The notes under the pieces are model-generated. The model was not told the origin of the DNA, searched no databases, and worked only from the letters and a program-made list of their open reading frames with translations. Of a DNA stretch of 64,000 nt, positions 33,979 through 46,694 are shown in pieces. The translations under genes and the position numbers were made by a program. This DNA is from Neostapfia colusana (lineage: Eukaryota > Streptophyta > Magnoliopsida > Poales > Poaceae), in NCBI GenBank assembly GCA_030760725.1, contig JASWHV010000005.1, positions 86,744,622 through 86,808,621 on the forward strand. Direction: 5' to 3'. The stretch's first letter is position 1. Each line of letters opens with the position of its first letter.

Positions 33979-34709
33979 TGGTCGTGAGTAGAAGGACAAG
34001 CTCAGAAAGCCATCTACGAAGAACTACAGCGCCAAGACTTTGAGACGCTTGAGCAACCAGAGCCACGGGAGCATGGCAAGTGCCCCTTGACCATATTGAT
34101 CACATGTTTTGAAACGGTTTTGCTTGCGAAAACCCGTATGCTTGAGTCAACTTGATGGGACACCCTTTTACAGGAGTTTACTAGTTTTGTTAACCATCCT
34201 TGTCACCGGGAAAGTTGAAGAGTCGGGTATGGTCGTTTTTCCTTTTTGCTTCGCTTAATTTACGGGATACGGGAAGCTGAAATTAAACTCGTTATCTACT
34301 GCACTCATGAGAATAAAGATAATGAGAACTCGATGATGTTAATGAGCATGGAATCGGGGATATCTTGTCGAGTTTGGTTCGTGGATGTTTCTGAATGAGA
34401 TGGTGCTTTACTTGCCGTAGATCTAAGGATCGGTTCATGCAAGCACATGCCAGGAAAACAGTACCACCACAGGGCCAAATATGGGTGCAGCTTAGCTGAC
34501 TAATTAGGTGTGTTGCTAGCTTGTTATGGACCGTTGGATGGCGTGGGGAATGGGAGTCGAGGGGGACTGCCCCTGGGAACAGAATGGCACAAGAGGGGGC
34601 CCGTGGGTGGTAGAATGGAGATTCAAGCCTGCCGGTGAAACCTCAGTGGGTCCGTACATCCTAGTAGGCCCTTTGTAAAGGCTATTTTGTGATCTCTTGG
34701 CCATACACC
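33979..34709 (+). repeat. LTR E3, middle piece
   Basis: It is collinear with the E2 LTR from 44565 on (GGTCGTGAGTAGAAGGACAA) up to CCATACACC. It is interrupted by the minus-strand solo LTR at 34710 with TSD ACACC (34705-34709). Confidence 0.85.
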
Positions 34710-37700
34710 TGAGAGGGACCCCAGCACCCGTGTCATGGGGTCGTGCCGCTCGCCCGGGAATCGCATTGGGTGGTGCCGTGTTATGCGGCACCCAACAGCA
34801 CACATATAAGGAAAACTGTATTACATAAATCAAAAGCGGAAGCTTACCAATGTTCTTTGAAATTAATTTACATAAAATAGCTACAGCGGAAGACTACAAT
34901 CAACTCACGTCGAATAAATAATGAGCACTCGAGAGGAGGTCCAGCCCGTGGACTCCTCTCACTAGCAACACGAAGACATGGCAGCAGCTGGGTTCTCCAA
35001 GTGTTACATGACTCAGAGTCTCCGAGTCTCACCGGACAACCTTCTTTATAAGCATCGATGTTAACCTGCAAAACCACTCATATAGCAAGAGTGAGCACAA
35101 AGGCTCAGCAAGACTTAACCGTCTCTCCTAAAACATGCAACTCTACATGAAAGTAACTTAAGACCTAAACATGTATGTCGCAAAAGACTCGCCTACAAGT
35201 TCATCCTTAACTTTCAGATTTTAGCCATCATATAGTGACCTTGCGCCGAGCAACATTGGAACTCCACAATCAAACAAGAAACGCTTCATTCCAATGATAC
35301 TTGTCCCAAGATGTAAATTAACTTTAGTTTGCTCTATTACTACTTCATACATGGTTTTCATGCAATTCCAATTATCATAGCAGCAATTAAAACTTGCTAA
35401 CTGTTCTCACACAACTTGCTTACTATGTCACAACACAGTGAGCAAGCGGTACTCATAACCGCGAGGGACAGTGATTCGAATCAAACACTGCCCAGATAAC
35501 TTGACACATATGCCCGCCACTGAAGACCCAAATCTGGCGTCCTTCATTACGTCGTATGTGGCAACCTTTCGCAGGACACCCAACTGTAGAACCGATCGCG
35601 CCGTCTCGGGCTCATAGGTCTAACGATACGATGTGGTATGCCTCTACAATCTAGTTAACCTGGTACATCAGTTTCCTGGATCCCATATAGCTGTAAGCAT
35701 CCGGTACACAACTCAATACTTGCTCATGGGTGCCGCACACGCATCGGTCCTTAACCGACACAGGTAGAGCTACTTGACCAAGACCTCATCTTGTCGCTGC
35801 CTAACCCTCCTGCCCAGTCTCATCTTTAGAAACATAAACTTTAGTTTGCCTCTTTCAACCACACCCATGTGACCCCGAACTATAGCTCGCGAGTAGATTC
35901 CAACTACTCGACTTCTACCGGATGTCATAAGCTAATTAGCATGGCAATATTCTACAGCGGTGACACTTTTCTACCGTTGTCTCCAGGGTTCTTTTGGTCA
36001 TGCATTTGGAGTACAAAACATTCCTGACCTAATGCACATACAAACTCTAAACCATAATAGTGTACAAAGTAAAAACTTTATAAAAACAACTTAAATGCAA
36101 ACCAGAGCTTGCCTTGGTTATGCAGGTGACTAGTATAATATGTTCAGTTAGTGAAGACCACTTGAGGCTTGATCACTCGTTTTCCTCACTCTTCGATCTC
36201 CACTTCGATGGCTTCACAATCTTCACGTAGATGCTGCATGTTATGAATATGCATATGTATTTAATTGTAAAGCTGTTGCTAACAAGTTCTAATGACATGT
36301 TTAAAACTGGAAATCTATTTAAGAATTTAAATTGACACTGGTGCTAGTGATTTGGTTTGGGTTAAGTAACATGATCAAGTGATAAGTGCATTTCATCACT
36401 TGTGTGTTACTCATCTAAAGAGGTTGAACCGGACAGTACCGATCCAGAGCTCCAATGGATTTGAAAATTTTCATGTGAGTTCCTTGTTACAAGAAAGTCA
36501 TCTGGACCAAAATTCAGAATTTTTGAATGAGTAGATCACTCAGAACAATTCCCTAAGCATTTAGACAAAAGGGATTAATTCTGAATAAATTTGCACTTTC
36601 ATGCAAATTCAAGTGAACCACAATTTCAAACATAGCTCAGGGAGCATGCATGGATTTTCCTAGGATTTTTGGAGATAAGAATTGCCAGAACTGAATTTCC
36701 AAGTTTTGGAACTTTTCTGAAAATGTTTCTGTATTCATTTGAGCACAGAAACTTGAACTCTGAATTCTTTTAATCAAATAACTCCAAATGAGATGAAATT
36801 ATTACAGGAGTTCACTAACATCCTAAAGACTATTCTGGCAAAATTTGAGGATTTTTGGATGAACCAAACCCCCTCTAAAATTCTTTTGCTGACAAGTTTT
36901 AAAGAATTTTCCAGAATTAAATAATGACTTTCATACAAATTGGGTTACGTATTTGGATAGAGTTTTTCAACCTGAATCCAACCCCATTTGAATCACTAAA
37001 TTTTGAGATTCCTAGCAAAAGGTATGAGGTTCTAAAGTTTGAATCAAATCTAGCATTGGAATTAAACCGGGAAAATTTTAAAAGTTTGACATCAGTCCGG
37101 GGTGACGTGGCGCCACCAGAGTCGCTGACACACGGGGCTACAGAGATCACCTCGCACAGCCACAGTGGGATCCAGTGCCACAGAAAATCAAACTTTCCCA
37201 AAACAGACGTTGACACGTGGGCCAGCCCCCATCTTCTTCTACCTCTCGCCACCCACGCCGGCCCGCCGCCGAGCTCGCCAGAGAGCTCGCCCAAAGGGGT
37301 TTCGAGTGCTCTGAACTCGCTAAATTTTGCCGCCTCTACGTAGTTTCATGCGGGGAACACGTTGCCACCCTTCCCTCGGACCGAGGATGGCCGGAAACCT
37401 ACGCACGACGGCGACCGTGGCTGTGGCATGTCCGGCGACGTCGCTAGGGCGCTGTGATGCACCAAAAGCTGCGCCGTTTGCTCGTACAGCACCACTGCAC
37501 CGAGGAGAACACTGAACTACGTGCTGATCTTGAGGAAACTCACCGGAGGTACGATCTCACCACCGGGCTAGGTCAAAATCCGGCCAAGTTCGGAAAACTC
37601 AAAAAACAGTGGCTCTGCTCGACGGTTTCGGTGATTTTTGATCCTCTGAGCTCGCGCGGACTTATAGAAGTAGGTTGCTAGGTTATGTGTTGAGTGGTGC

Positions 37701-38790
37701 AACGTGTGAGATGAATTTGCCGAGTTTCCCCATGCGGGTATTATTGCATGTCGGTGGCAAAAGCAAAATTCTGGCGAGCACAGATCGTAACAAGCTGCCA
37801 GTGTTGCGGTGAAGAAAGAAGAGGTCTTGGCGAACCTTTTTGCTTTCACAGCTCGGTGAGAGAAGCTCTGTGGCGACCGGGTGACGATTTCTTGTCACGG
37901 AGGCTTCACACAGTGCTGGGAGAGAAAAACGAGCTCGACGCCGAGGTTCCTGTGGAGCTAGCACCTGGTTCTTGCTCCAGACACATTGAGGGAGGTCCGG
38001 CGACCCTGTTGGGGGGCTTAGCTCGGCATGCAGCTCGCGGCTACGGCCGGGTGGCGGTGGACCGACGGCTTTTCCTCCGTGCGTCCGAGTTCTTCGTCGA
38101 GGGCACGCGGTAACGTCGAGTAGCTGCTGTGAGGCGGTGTGTGAGACGATGTGCTCTCGGTTGGAGCCGATAGGGGTAAAGAGAACGAGCCAATAGGTGG
38201 TGGCAGCTTCCCCTCAGTGGCACATGCTAGGAAGTCGGCTGCTACGAGTGAAAAAAAACAGAGCCTCTGTTTTACTTCTTGTGTAAGTCTACTCCCCATG
38301 ACAAGTGGGTCCCACTGCTCTTCTCCCCCAAAAGATCTTCCCAATTTGGCCTGGTGCAAACCTCAGTCATGAGGAGCTCAAATTTGAAATCCGTATGGGC
38401 CAATTGAAAAGGTTTACCTCAGTTTCAAATTTGAATTCAAATTCCAATTAAATTCAAAAGCCCCTTTGATATACATATCAATGTACCTCCAAATTTTCTC
38501 AAAATTTGTCCTCCTCATAATTTGGACCTGAAGAATTCAAATATGGATTCAAACTTTTAATTTGGCAGCTGCAAAGGGGAGATTTACAACCACAGTTTGC
38601 ATCCTTCATTAGAAATTACCATCTTTGCATTTAAATGATCATTTGAATTCAAAGTGGACTTTAAATTATGTGCTTGCCCATGAAAACCTTCACATGTTTA
38701 GAAAAGTTTTTGCAAGTCCCATTTCTTGAATTTGAACTCAACTTTATTCACCACTCAAGTTTTCCATTTATAAGTTTTGGGACTTTTACA
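34710..38790 (-). repeat. Solo LTR of the D family, minus strand
   Basis: 4081 bp. Reverse-complemented it begins TGTAAAAGTCCCAAAAC and ends with CCCTCTCA, as D LTRs do (D: CCCCTCA). Both sides carry the 5-bp TSD ACACC (34705-34709, 38791-38795). With no internal sequence, it is the product of LTR-LTR recombination. It is clearly more diverged from the D LTRs than they are from each other. It contains the GC-rich core (about 37080-38350), AGCGGAAG (complement of CTTCCGCT) near 34835 and the terminal hairpin near 34770. Confidence 0.93.
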
Positions 38791-39416
38791 ACACCGACGG
38801 TAGTGTACTGGTAAAATGGAGGTTATTTCTAGTCGCCGACGGGTGACGAAATCACAAACTTGTGGGTAAAGTGGTGCCACCTCTGCAGAGTGTAAAACTA
38901 TCATGATAGCCATGCTTCCGGTTACAAGCACCTGTCCAACTTCCATGATTAGAGGCAAAACCTGGGATGGATATTTGGGTATGGTCATTGGGATTGGTTT
39001 TGGGACTGTTTTGGGTCAAGACTATGAATTCGGTTTCGGTTATATGAAAATGAGATAGTTATGAATATTCATGAGTATGAGATGAACTTGAGAAAGATTA
39101 ATGGCTGGTTGAGACTTGATAAATGGTGAATTGTGATGAGAGAATGTTTCTGAATTACTTGATTATGATGGGATAGATTTCACATAGAAATAGTTGCTGT
39201 TTTTACCATGTTTGTGAAATAAAATTAGCTTGCTGCAATGAGCCTTTTTATTTCCTACCTTGTTGTAAGCTACATGTCATACATTTCCCACACTTGCTGA
39301 GTACGACATGTACTCACCCTTGTATTCCCACATATACATCAGCTACAGGAGAAGAATATTTTGAGGAACATATGGAGTACTAGGCCTGCGCACTACCATC
39401 AACATGCCTGTGGAGT
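38791..39416 (+). repeat. LTR E3, right piece
   Basis: It resumes at ACACCGACGG and follows the E2 LTR (45290-45905) to TGTGGAGTTGAAG, where homology stops. The remainder of the LTR would lie beyond element F, outside the window. Confidence 0.8.
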
Positions 39417-40083
39417 TGAAGTTGGTGATGAGTCGTTTAGGCCTGATCTTCCGAAAGGTAGGTCGATTGAAGTGGAGATCTCGACATTGATGATCTGAGG
39501 CACTCGAGCAGACCCGAATACCCCTGCAATCAATACACCCCTACTCCGTTGGTTATCAACCGTGCTTCACACGTTTGACCTCGCCAAGAAGGCTATCCCT
39601 GCAGGTGCAACCGAGAACACAAGCAAGAACGATGAAGATGCAATCTGAAATTGTGAAATTAGGGTCTCATAAACCGTAGAACGGCAAAATTGTTTAATCT
39701 AAGCAAAACCCACCGAATATGGCCGGCGGCTACAGTATTTAAAGGCTAGGGTTCGGCCATAAGACCTTTATACGCGTCCCTAATGGACTCATACGGGATA
39801 CAAGGCCCAAAAGCCCAATACGGTGGCGCAGCACCGGACAGAACACTGAATTCGACTTGTTTCAACAATTCTCAATGACTCCTGGAATATTTTAATGTGG
39901 GACCAAGAGCATTGGAATGTTTATATTCTCATCTTTCCATGCATATGTAGAAAGTCGAAAACGGAGTCTGTATGCATCCTGGGCGTCCGTTTTAAGATGG
40001 ACTGCTCCTAGAATCCGAGTTGAACTCAAGTCCGAGTTGGCGACTGTTTCCACCAACTTGTGGATGTCCCATCTGGTTCTCCA
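39417..40083 (-). repeat. 3' LTR of element F (limits approximate)
   Basis: The inner end is placed at 40083 because a purine-rich tract (AAAGGGAGGAGGATTTGGGG on the minus strand) ends just before TGGAGAACC. The outer end is placed at 39417, where homology to E2 stops and a TGAAG occurs, giving about 667 bp. A TATTTAAAG-like box lies near 39735-39745 on the plus strand. The partner LTR is outside the window, so neither end can be confirmed. Confidence 0.5.
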
Positions 40084-43032
40084 CGTCCCCAAATCCTCCT
40101 CCCTTTACTTTTTGATCATGTCCAAGGTTCCTAATAACAATTAAATCATTAAATAGCAATCCATTCTCAAACTCACATGGGTAGGAAGTTAGGAACGAGT
40201 TCACCTGCTGATTTAGTAACCGTGCTCGTGCTCTTGTCATTGGTCCTTGTATATCAATGTGATTATCCACTGTTGTGATGTCCTCATCATCCTCCCCCTC
40301 TTGAATCGGAGTCGTCCTCGACTCAAGATCATCTTCTTCTCCCAAGTATGGTCGTAAATCTGAAATGTTAAATGTGGGACTAACCCCAAAATCAGGAGGC
40401 AACTCAAGCTTATATGTATTGTCATTTGATCTTTTCAACAATATTAAAAGGACCAGCAGCTCGTGGCATAAGTTTAGATTTTCTCAAGTGAGGGAATCGT
40501 TCTTTTCTCAAATGTAGCCATACCAAGTCCCCTGGTTCAAGTTTTACTTCTTTTCTACCTTTACTACCAGAAATTCTATACTTCTCATTCATCCTTTCAA
40601 TATTTTTCTTTGTAGTTTCATGCATCTTAAGAATGAATTCAGATCGTTGTGTAGCATCCAAATTTATAGTTTCAGAAGGAGGCAAAGGTAATAAATCAAT
40701 AGGAACACGGGGAATGAAACCATACACTACCTAGAATGGGCTTATCTTTGTAGTAGAGTGAACTGACCTGTTGTAAACAAATTCCATATGTGGTCAACAA
40801 TCCTCCCAACCCTTTAAATTTGTTTTTAAAACCGCCCGCAACATAGTGGATAGAGTTCGATTTACTACCTCAGTTTGTCCATCGGTTTGTGGGTGACATG
40901 TGTATGAAAACAGCAGCTTGGTTCCCAATTTATACAAAAAGTTCTCCAAAAATGACTTAAAATTTTGTATTACAATTAGAAACAATGGTATTTGGCACAC
41001 CATGTAAACGAATAATTTCCGTCATAAACAAATCAGCAATGTGTGAGGCATAATCATTCTTGTGACAAGGTATAAAATATGCCATTTTGGAGAAACGATC
41101 AACAACCACAAAAATATTATCCCTCCCCCTCTTAGTCCTAGGCAATCCCAAAACAAAATCCATGGAAATATCCTGCCAAGGTACACTAGGAACAGGAAGA
41201 GGCATATAAAGATCATGTGGGTTAAGTCGAGACTTAGCTTTATTGCAAGTAGTGCATCGTGACACGTAGCGCTCGACATCACGTCTCATCTTTGGCCAAA
41301 AGAGGTGTGTGGTCAGCACGTCCTCAGTTTTCTTCACTCCAAAATGTCCCATCAAACCTCCTCCATGTGCTTCCTGCAAAAGTAATAGGCGAACGGAACT
41401 AGCAGGAACACATAGCTTGTTAGCACGAAAGAGGAGGCCCTCCTATAGTACATATTTATTCCAAGTTCTTCCTTCTCTACAATTTTCAAAAGCATCTTTG
41501 AAGTCCAAATCAGTAGGATATCATCCTTTTATTGTTTGCAAACCAAATATATTATGATCAAGTTGGGACATCATGATATAACGTGTAGATAATGCACCTG
41601 CAATAACATTCTCCTTCCCTTTCTTATGCTTAATGATGTATGTAAACGATTCTATGAACTCAATACATTTAGCATGTCATTTATTCAGATTGGTTTGACA
41701 CTTAAGATACTTCAAAAATTCATGATCGGAATGTATGATGAACTCCTTAGACCAAAGATAATGTTGCCAAGTTTGTAGAACTCGCACTAAGGCATCAATT
41801 CCTTATCATAAGTAGAATACTTTAGAGAAGGACCATGCATTTTTTCACTAAAGAATGCAATGGGTTTACCTCCTTGTATGAGAACACCTCCAATACCAAT
41901 GCCGCTTGCATCACATTCTAGCTCAGATGTCTTGTCAAAATCAGGAAGTTGTAGCAATGGTGCTTGTGTAAGATTTGATTTGAGAACATCAAAAGCTTGT
42001 TGCTGCTGTTCACCCCATCAAAACGGCACTCCCTTCTTCGTTAGTTCATGGAGAGGTGCTGCAATGGTGGTAAAATCCCACACAAAGCATCGATAAAAAC
42101 CCGCAAGACCAAGAAAAATACGCACCTGCATGACGGTCAATGGAGTTGGCCAGCTAGTGATCGCCACAATTTTGCCTCATCCATCTCAATTCCCTGCGAT
42201 GAAACGACATATCCAAGAAACGAAACTTGATTAGTGCAAAAGATGCACTTTTCAAGGTTACCAAACAAACGTGCATCTCTCAAGACACTGAAAACAGCAC
42301 GCAAATGATCAAGATGTTCATCATATGACTTGCTGTAAATGAGGATATCATCGAAGTAAACCACTACAAATTTTCCAATAAAAACACGTAAAACCTCGTT
42401 CATTAATTGCATAAAAGTACTAGGTGCATTGGTTAAACCAAAAGGCATGACTAGCCACTCATAAAGTCCAAACATGGTTTTAAATGCAGTTTTCCATTCA
42501 TCTCCTAGTGCCATTCTAATTTGGTGGTAACCACTACGCAAGTCAATTTTTGTGAAAATAATAGCGCCACTCAATTCATCAAGCATGTCATCTAAGCGAG
42601 GAATAAGATAACGATATCGAATGGTGATGTTATTAATCGCTCTACAATCAAGACACATTCGCCCTGTACGCCGCACGATTTGGTAAACTTGCCCCTGGAA
42701 TGAAGTCGATCTTATGTTCAATGCTCCTCATAGGTGGTAATCTAGGGTGTATCTCGGGGGGGGGGGGGGGGGGACACATCCGTAAAATCCTGCAAAAGGT
42801 TAGCAACAGCAGGGGGCAATGCAATGGACACTTCATGAAGTGAAAACATGGCTTCTTTGCATACTAAAGAATAGTACATCCCCTTGGTATTAAATAAATC
42901 AGCAAGGTCAGATTTAGTTGTGAGCAATGAAGGTGATTTTAACTTAATTACTTGCAGTTTTTCATAGTCTAGTGATTTTGTTGCCTTATCATCACGTGTT
43001 TTACTTTTCTCCAAATGCACAATTTCAGCAGG
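39992..43032 (-). pseudogene. Element F pol (heavily degraded)
   Basis: Minus strand from 43032: protease/RT linker (PPAVANLLQDF), an 18-C run (18 G on the plus strand at 42756-42773) that destroys the frame, RT with VVYFDDILIYSK (42721-42137), an RNase H zone (about 42130-41570) with no frame left open, H2C2 zinc finger and integrase (SMDFVLGLP, then IVSNCNTKF, then GQTEVVNRT). The second catalytic residue is Asn instead of Asp (usually SDRDTKF). The 3' end reads PGDLVWLHLRKERFP and SPTFNISDLRPYL, followed by an acidic tail. Non-functional. Confidence 0.8.
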
Positions 43033-43179
43033 TGTAACACCCTCAAATTCACTTCCCTGCATGCACACATTTTTCATGTAGAGAAACATTATAAAGGAAG
43101 TAGGAATGGGAAAAAGATAGCTGAAAAGAGCCAATTCCAGTTTGCCGAGGTGCGCTGTCGACACTTTCCTGGGCCGCGG

Positions 43180-43860
43180 GACACGTGGCGCTTTCGGAGC
43201 TCACCCCTGCGGAAGGGAAGAGGTTCGGCCCCGCCAGACACGTGTTGACTTCGGAACTCACCCCTGCGGAAGGGATGAGGCCCGGCCCCGTGGGACAGGT
43301 GTCACTCTCGGAGCTCGCCTCCGAGAGGTCTGGCCCGCTGGACACGTGTCACCATCGGAGCTCATCCTCCGAGAGGTCCGGCCCGCTGGACATGTGTCAC
43401 CATCGGAGCTCACCTCTGAATGGTCCGGCCCGCTGGACACGTGTCACCATCGGAGCTCGCCTCCGAGAGGTCCGGCCCGCTGGACACGTGTCACCCTTGG
43501 AGCTCGCCTCCATGAGGTCCGGCCCCGCTGGACACGTGTCGTCCTCGGAGCTCACCTCCGAGGAGAAGGGAGGTCTGACGCTGTTGGACACGTGTCACAC
43601 GCGGAGCTCGCCTCTGAGGAAAAGGGAGGCCCGCCCCGCCAGACACGTGGTGCACGCGGAGCTTGCCTCTGAGGAAAAAGGGAGGCCCCGCCCCGCTGGA
43701 CGCGTGGCAGGCCCGTAGCTCGCCTCTGAGGAAAAGGGAGGCCCTGCCCTGCTGGACGCGTGGCAGGTCCGAAGCTCGCCTCTGAGGAGAAGCAAGGACC
43801 GGCCCCTGCTGGACACGTGGCGTCTCAGGAGCTTACCACTGCGGAGATGCGAGGTCCTTA
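43180..43860 (+). repeat. Tandem G-box array in the E2 LTR
   Basis: About 13 head-to-tail units of two lengths (about 47 and 57 bp). Each carries CGGAGCTC followed by GGTCCGGCC and a box of the form GACACGTGTC or GACACGTGGC. Most boxes keep the CACGTG core; variants are ACAGGTG, ACATGTG and ACGCGTG. The array lies about 180 bp upstream of the TATA box. Confidence 0.85.
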
Positions 43861-44034
43861 GGCGGTTTTTCCTCCTGTGCGCAGGAGTACCCGGTACGGA
43901 GGATACCGACACAATTTCCCCCGCGATTGCTGCCGCACCAAATCAATTGGAGATAAGTTTGTTAAGATCCAAACCAAATTGAATAGGATTATTATTTGAG
44001 CTCTAATTGGAATAGGACTCTTCTTTCACCCCTT

Positions 44035-44042
44035 ATAAATAG
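44035..44042 (+). promoter_or_regulatory. TATA box of the E2 LTR
   Basis: TATAAATA in CCCCTTATAAATAGAACCC. The same box with the same flanks occurs at 47631 and 55989 in the E LTRs, always downstream of the G-box array. The transcription start is expected about 30 bp further on. Confidence 0.75.
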
Positions 44043-46141
44043 AACCCAAACCCCCTTGGCCACAACCACGTACCTATTTTTCCACCTCCCGAGTCGACGA
44101 CTTGGAGAGCCTAGCTTCCAACTCGCCGAGTTATACCCCCTTCGACGGAGTTCAGTCACCGGTGAGCCGGCGACAGGCCCCGTCACGCTTCGCCATCGCT
44201 GGAAAAGAGCCGACGATCATAAGAGAAGTGAGATAGGTCTTTGTTACCCATCTTACGACATCGTCGCATCCGTTTCTTCATTTCCTTCAGACAGAATCTT
44301 TATTGTGTGGACAGATCATGTTTTGATCGGTTTTTGATGGTTGAATTGATCTAGATCTTGAGTCAAGATCATCACCACATCCACACTTCGTTCCTACACC
44401 CTTGTTCATCATGAAACCCCATGCAAGCCCATTAAAACATGCAAGAACACATACAAACTGGTTTAATAAAAAACACCATAGGATTTGCATCCATCTACAC
44501 CATTGCATCTTAAGTAAAGTTTGTGCATGATGTTTGATTGCTGTAAATCTTGTATGGGCGTGGTCGTGAGTAGAAGGACAAGCTCAGGAAGCCATCTACG
44601 AAGGACTACAGCACCACGACTTCGAGACACGTGAGCAACAAAAGCCACAGGAGCAAGGCAAGTGCCCCTTGACCATATTGATCCCATGTTTTGAAACTGT
44701 TTTGTTTGTGAAGACGTGTTTTCTTGAGTCAACTTGATGGGACACCGTTTTATAGGAGTTTACAAGTTTTGTTAACCATCCTTATCACCAGGAAAGTTGA
44801 TGAGTCGGGTATGGTCGTTTTTGCTTTTTGCTTCGCTTAGCTTACGGGTTACGGGAAGCCGAGATAGAACATGTCTAGCTACTGCACTCATATGAATAAT
44901 GATATTGAGAACTTGATGATGATAATGAGCATAGAATCGGGGGAGATCTAGTCAAGCTTGGTTCATGGATGTGGTAGAATGAGATGGTGGTTTACTTGCC
45001 GTAGATCTAAGGATCGGTTCATGCCAGCACATGCCAGGAAAACAGTGCCACCACAAGGCCAAATATGGGTGCGGCTTAGCTGACTAATTAGGTAAGTTGC
45101 TAGATTGTTATGGACAGTGGAATGCACGGGGAATGGGAGTCGAGAGAGGACTGCCCTGGGAACCGCATGGCACAAGAGGGGGCCCGTAGGTGGGAGAATG
45201 GTGATTCGAGCCTACTGGTGAAACCTTAGTGAGTCCATACATCTAGTAGCCCCTTTGTAAAGGCTATTTTGTGATCTCTTGGCCATACACCGACGGTTGT
45301 GTACTGGTATAATGGAGGTTCTGCAGTTGCCGACGAGTGACTAAATCACAAACTTGTGGGTAAAGTGTGCCACCTCTGCAGAGTGTAAAACTATCATGAT
45401 AGCCGTGCTTACGGTCACAAGCGCCTGGCCAACTCACATGGTTAGATGGGAGAACATGGGATGGTTATTGGAATTGGTTTCGGGACTGTTTGAGTGTTGG
45501 TAATAAGTCTGGTTTCGGTTATGAGAATACGAGATGGTTATAAGCATGAGATGAACTTGAGAAAGATCAATGGCTGATTGAGACTTGAGAAAAAGTGAAT
45601 TATGATGAATGAATGTTGAGACTTGAGAAAAGCTGTTTTACATGGTTATATTGGGATTAAATTCACCTAGACATAGTTGTTGTTTTTATCATGTTGTGAA
45701 ATAAAATTTGCTTGCTGAATTGAGCCTTTTTATTCCTGCCTTATTGTAAGCTACATGCCATACTTTTCCCTCACTTGCTGAGTACGACATGTACTCACCC
45801 TTGCATTATCATACAAACATCAGCAACAGGAGAGGAGTACTTCGAAGATCATGTGGAGTACTAGGCGTGCGAACTACCATCAACTTGCGTGTGGAGTTGA
45901 AGATGGAGCCGCTGCTGTTTGGTTGCTTCCGCTATCGTTTAGAGACTTCCACTGCTAGGATAAGTTAGAGACTTCCGCTGCAATAATAAGTTAGAGATTC
46001 ATGTAATAAAGTACTTAAACAATATTTATTTGTGGTTATATTCTGAATTCAGTTTGTGGATTACATGTGTATGTGTGATGAACATCCTGGGCACACATAT
46101 GCATTAGCTGGGTTCCGTGTTTTACGGGACCGGGCGTCACA

Positions 46142-46564
46142 GATTGGTATCAGAGCCACATTGACCGTAGGACGCAAGCCTAGGTAGAATGGACACTCTA
46201 AAACACATAGGAACACCCCTCTAAACTGCTATTTTCTAAAATTGCTTGCTGCTGCACTTTTCTTGTCAATTCAGCCATTGCAAGTGCTATTTTCAGCCCT
46301 CTTCTCTTCTTTGGACAGCAACACCTTTGCTTCTTACTCCATAGCTTCTGAAGTTTTGGAGTTGTTTTCTCCTCTAAAATTTCTCATGTCCTATTTATAG
46401 ATGCCGGTGATCTGGAGCACGAGTACTCGTTCACCACCATGTGGGAGTGCACTTAACCCCATTAAGGTGTCCGATGGACCACCCCCACCACACTGCGGGA
46501 ACAGCACCAGTTCACATTATTAAGTTTAGGATTCCCATTTAATAAGCTGTAATAGGAACGTTAA
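46142..46564 (+). other. PBS and 5' leader of element E2, left part
   Basis: TGGTATCAGAGCC at 46145-46157 matches initiator tRNA-Met. The following leader has no ORF of note and differs from the E leader. It is interrupted by element E after GTTAA (46560-46564) and continues at 62535. Confidence 0.85.
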
Positions 46565-46694
46565 TGTGACACCCTCAATTTCGATTTCTGCATGCATTCA
46601 TATTTTATATAGAGAAAACATTTTAAAAGAAGTGGAAACAGAAAAAGAATAAAAAAATAGCAAAAATGGCAAATTCCAGTTCATCGAGAGCGCT

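Larger units (their letters stand above)
39417..43032 (-). mobile_element. Element F: minus-strand gypsy element, probably CRM-like, 3' part
   Basis: On the minus strand the order is RT, RNase H, integrase, C-terminal extension, purine tract, 3' LTR. The 5' part is absent because LTR E2 begins at 43033; the rest should lie to the right of E2, outside the window. The RT style (RMCLDCRAINNIT, LDDMLDELSGA) and the integrase tail (KLEPGDLVWLHLRKERFP, SPTFNISDLRPYL, GPMTRARARLLN) resemble non-Tekay grass chromoviruses of the CRM type. That lineage call is tentative. Confidence 0.7.
43033..46141 (+). repeat. 5' LTR of element E2
   Basis: 3109 bp, TGTAACACCCTCAAATTC to GGGCGTCACA, followed after 3 bp by a tRNA-iMet PBS. 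In order: a short AT-rich start, the G-box tandem array (43180-43860), TATAAATA (44035-44042), a long transcribed-type region, CTTCCGCT (45972-45979), AATAAA (46005-46010) and a hairpin GGTTCCGT/ACGGGACC (46111-46131). It is inserted in pol of element F; the expected partner TSD lies outside the window. Confidence 0.9.

Noticed and set aside
37217..38372. Open frames in both strands as a possible host gene
   Set aside because: The whole stretch is inside a solo LTR with clean TSD (ACACC) and matches the GC-rich core of the D LTRs.
43142..43718. Overlapping ORFs of about 176 codons with a repeated GPLDTCHHRSS-like motif (similar ORFs at 46783-47411 and 55143-55687)
   Set aside because: They are translations of the G-box tandem array in the LTR; several frames are open at once and the repeat periodicity is nucleotide-level, so no protein is supported.
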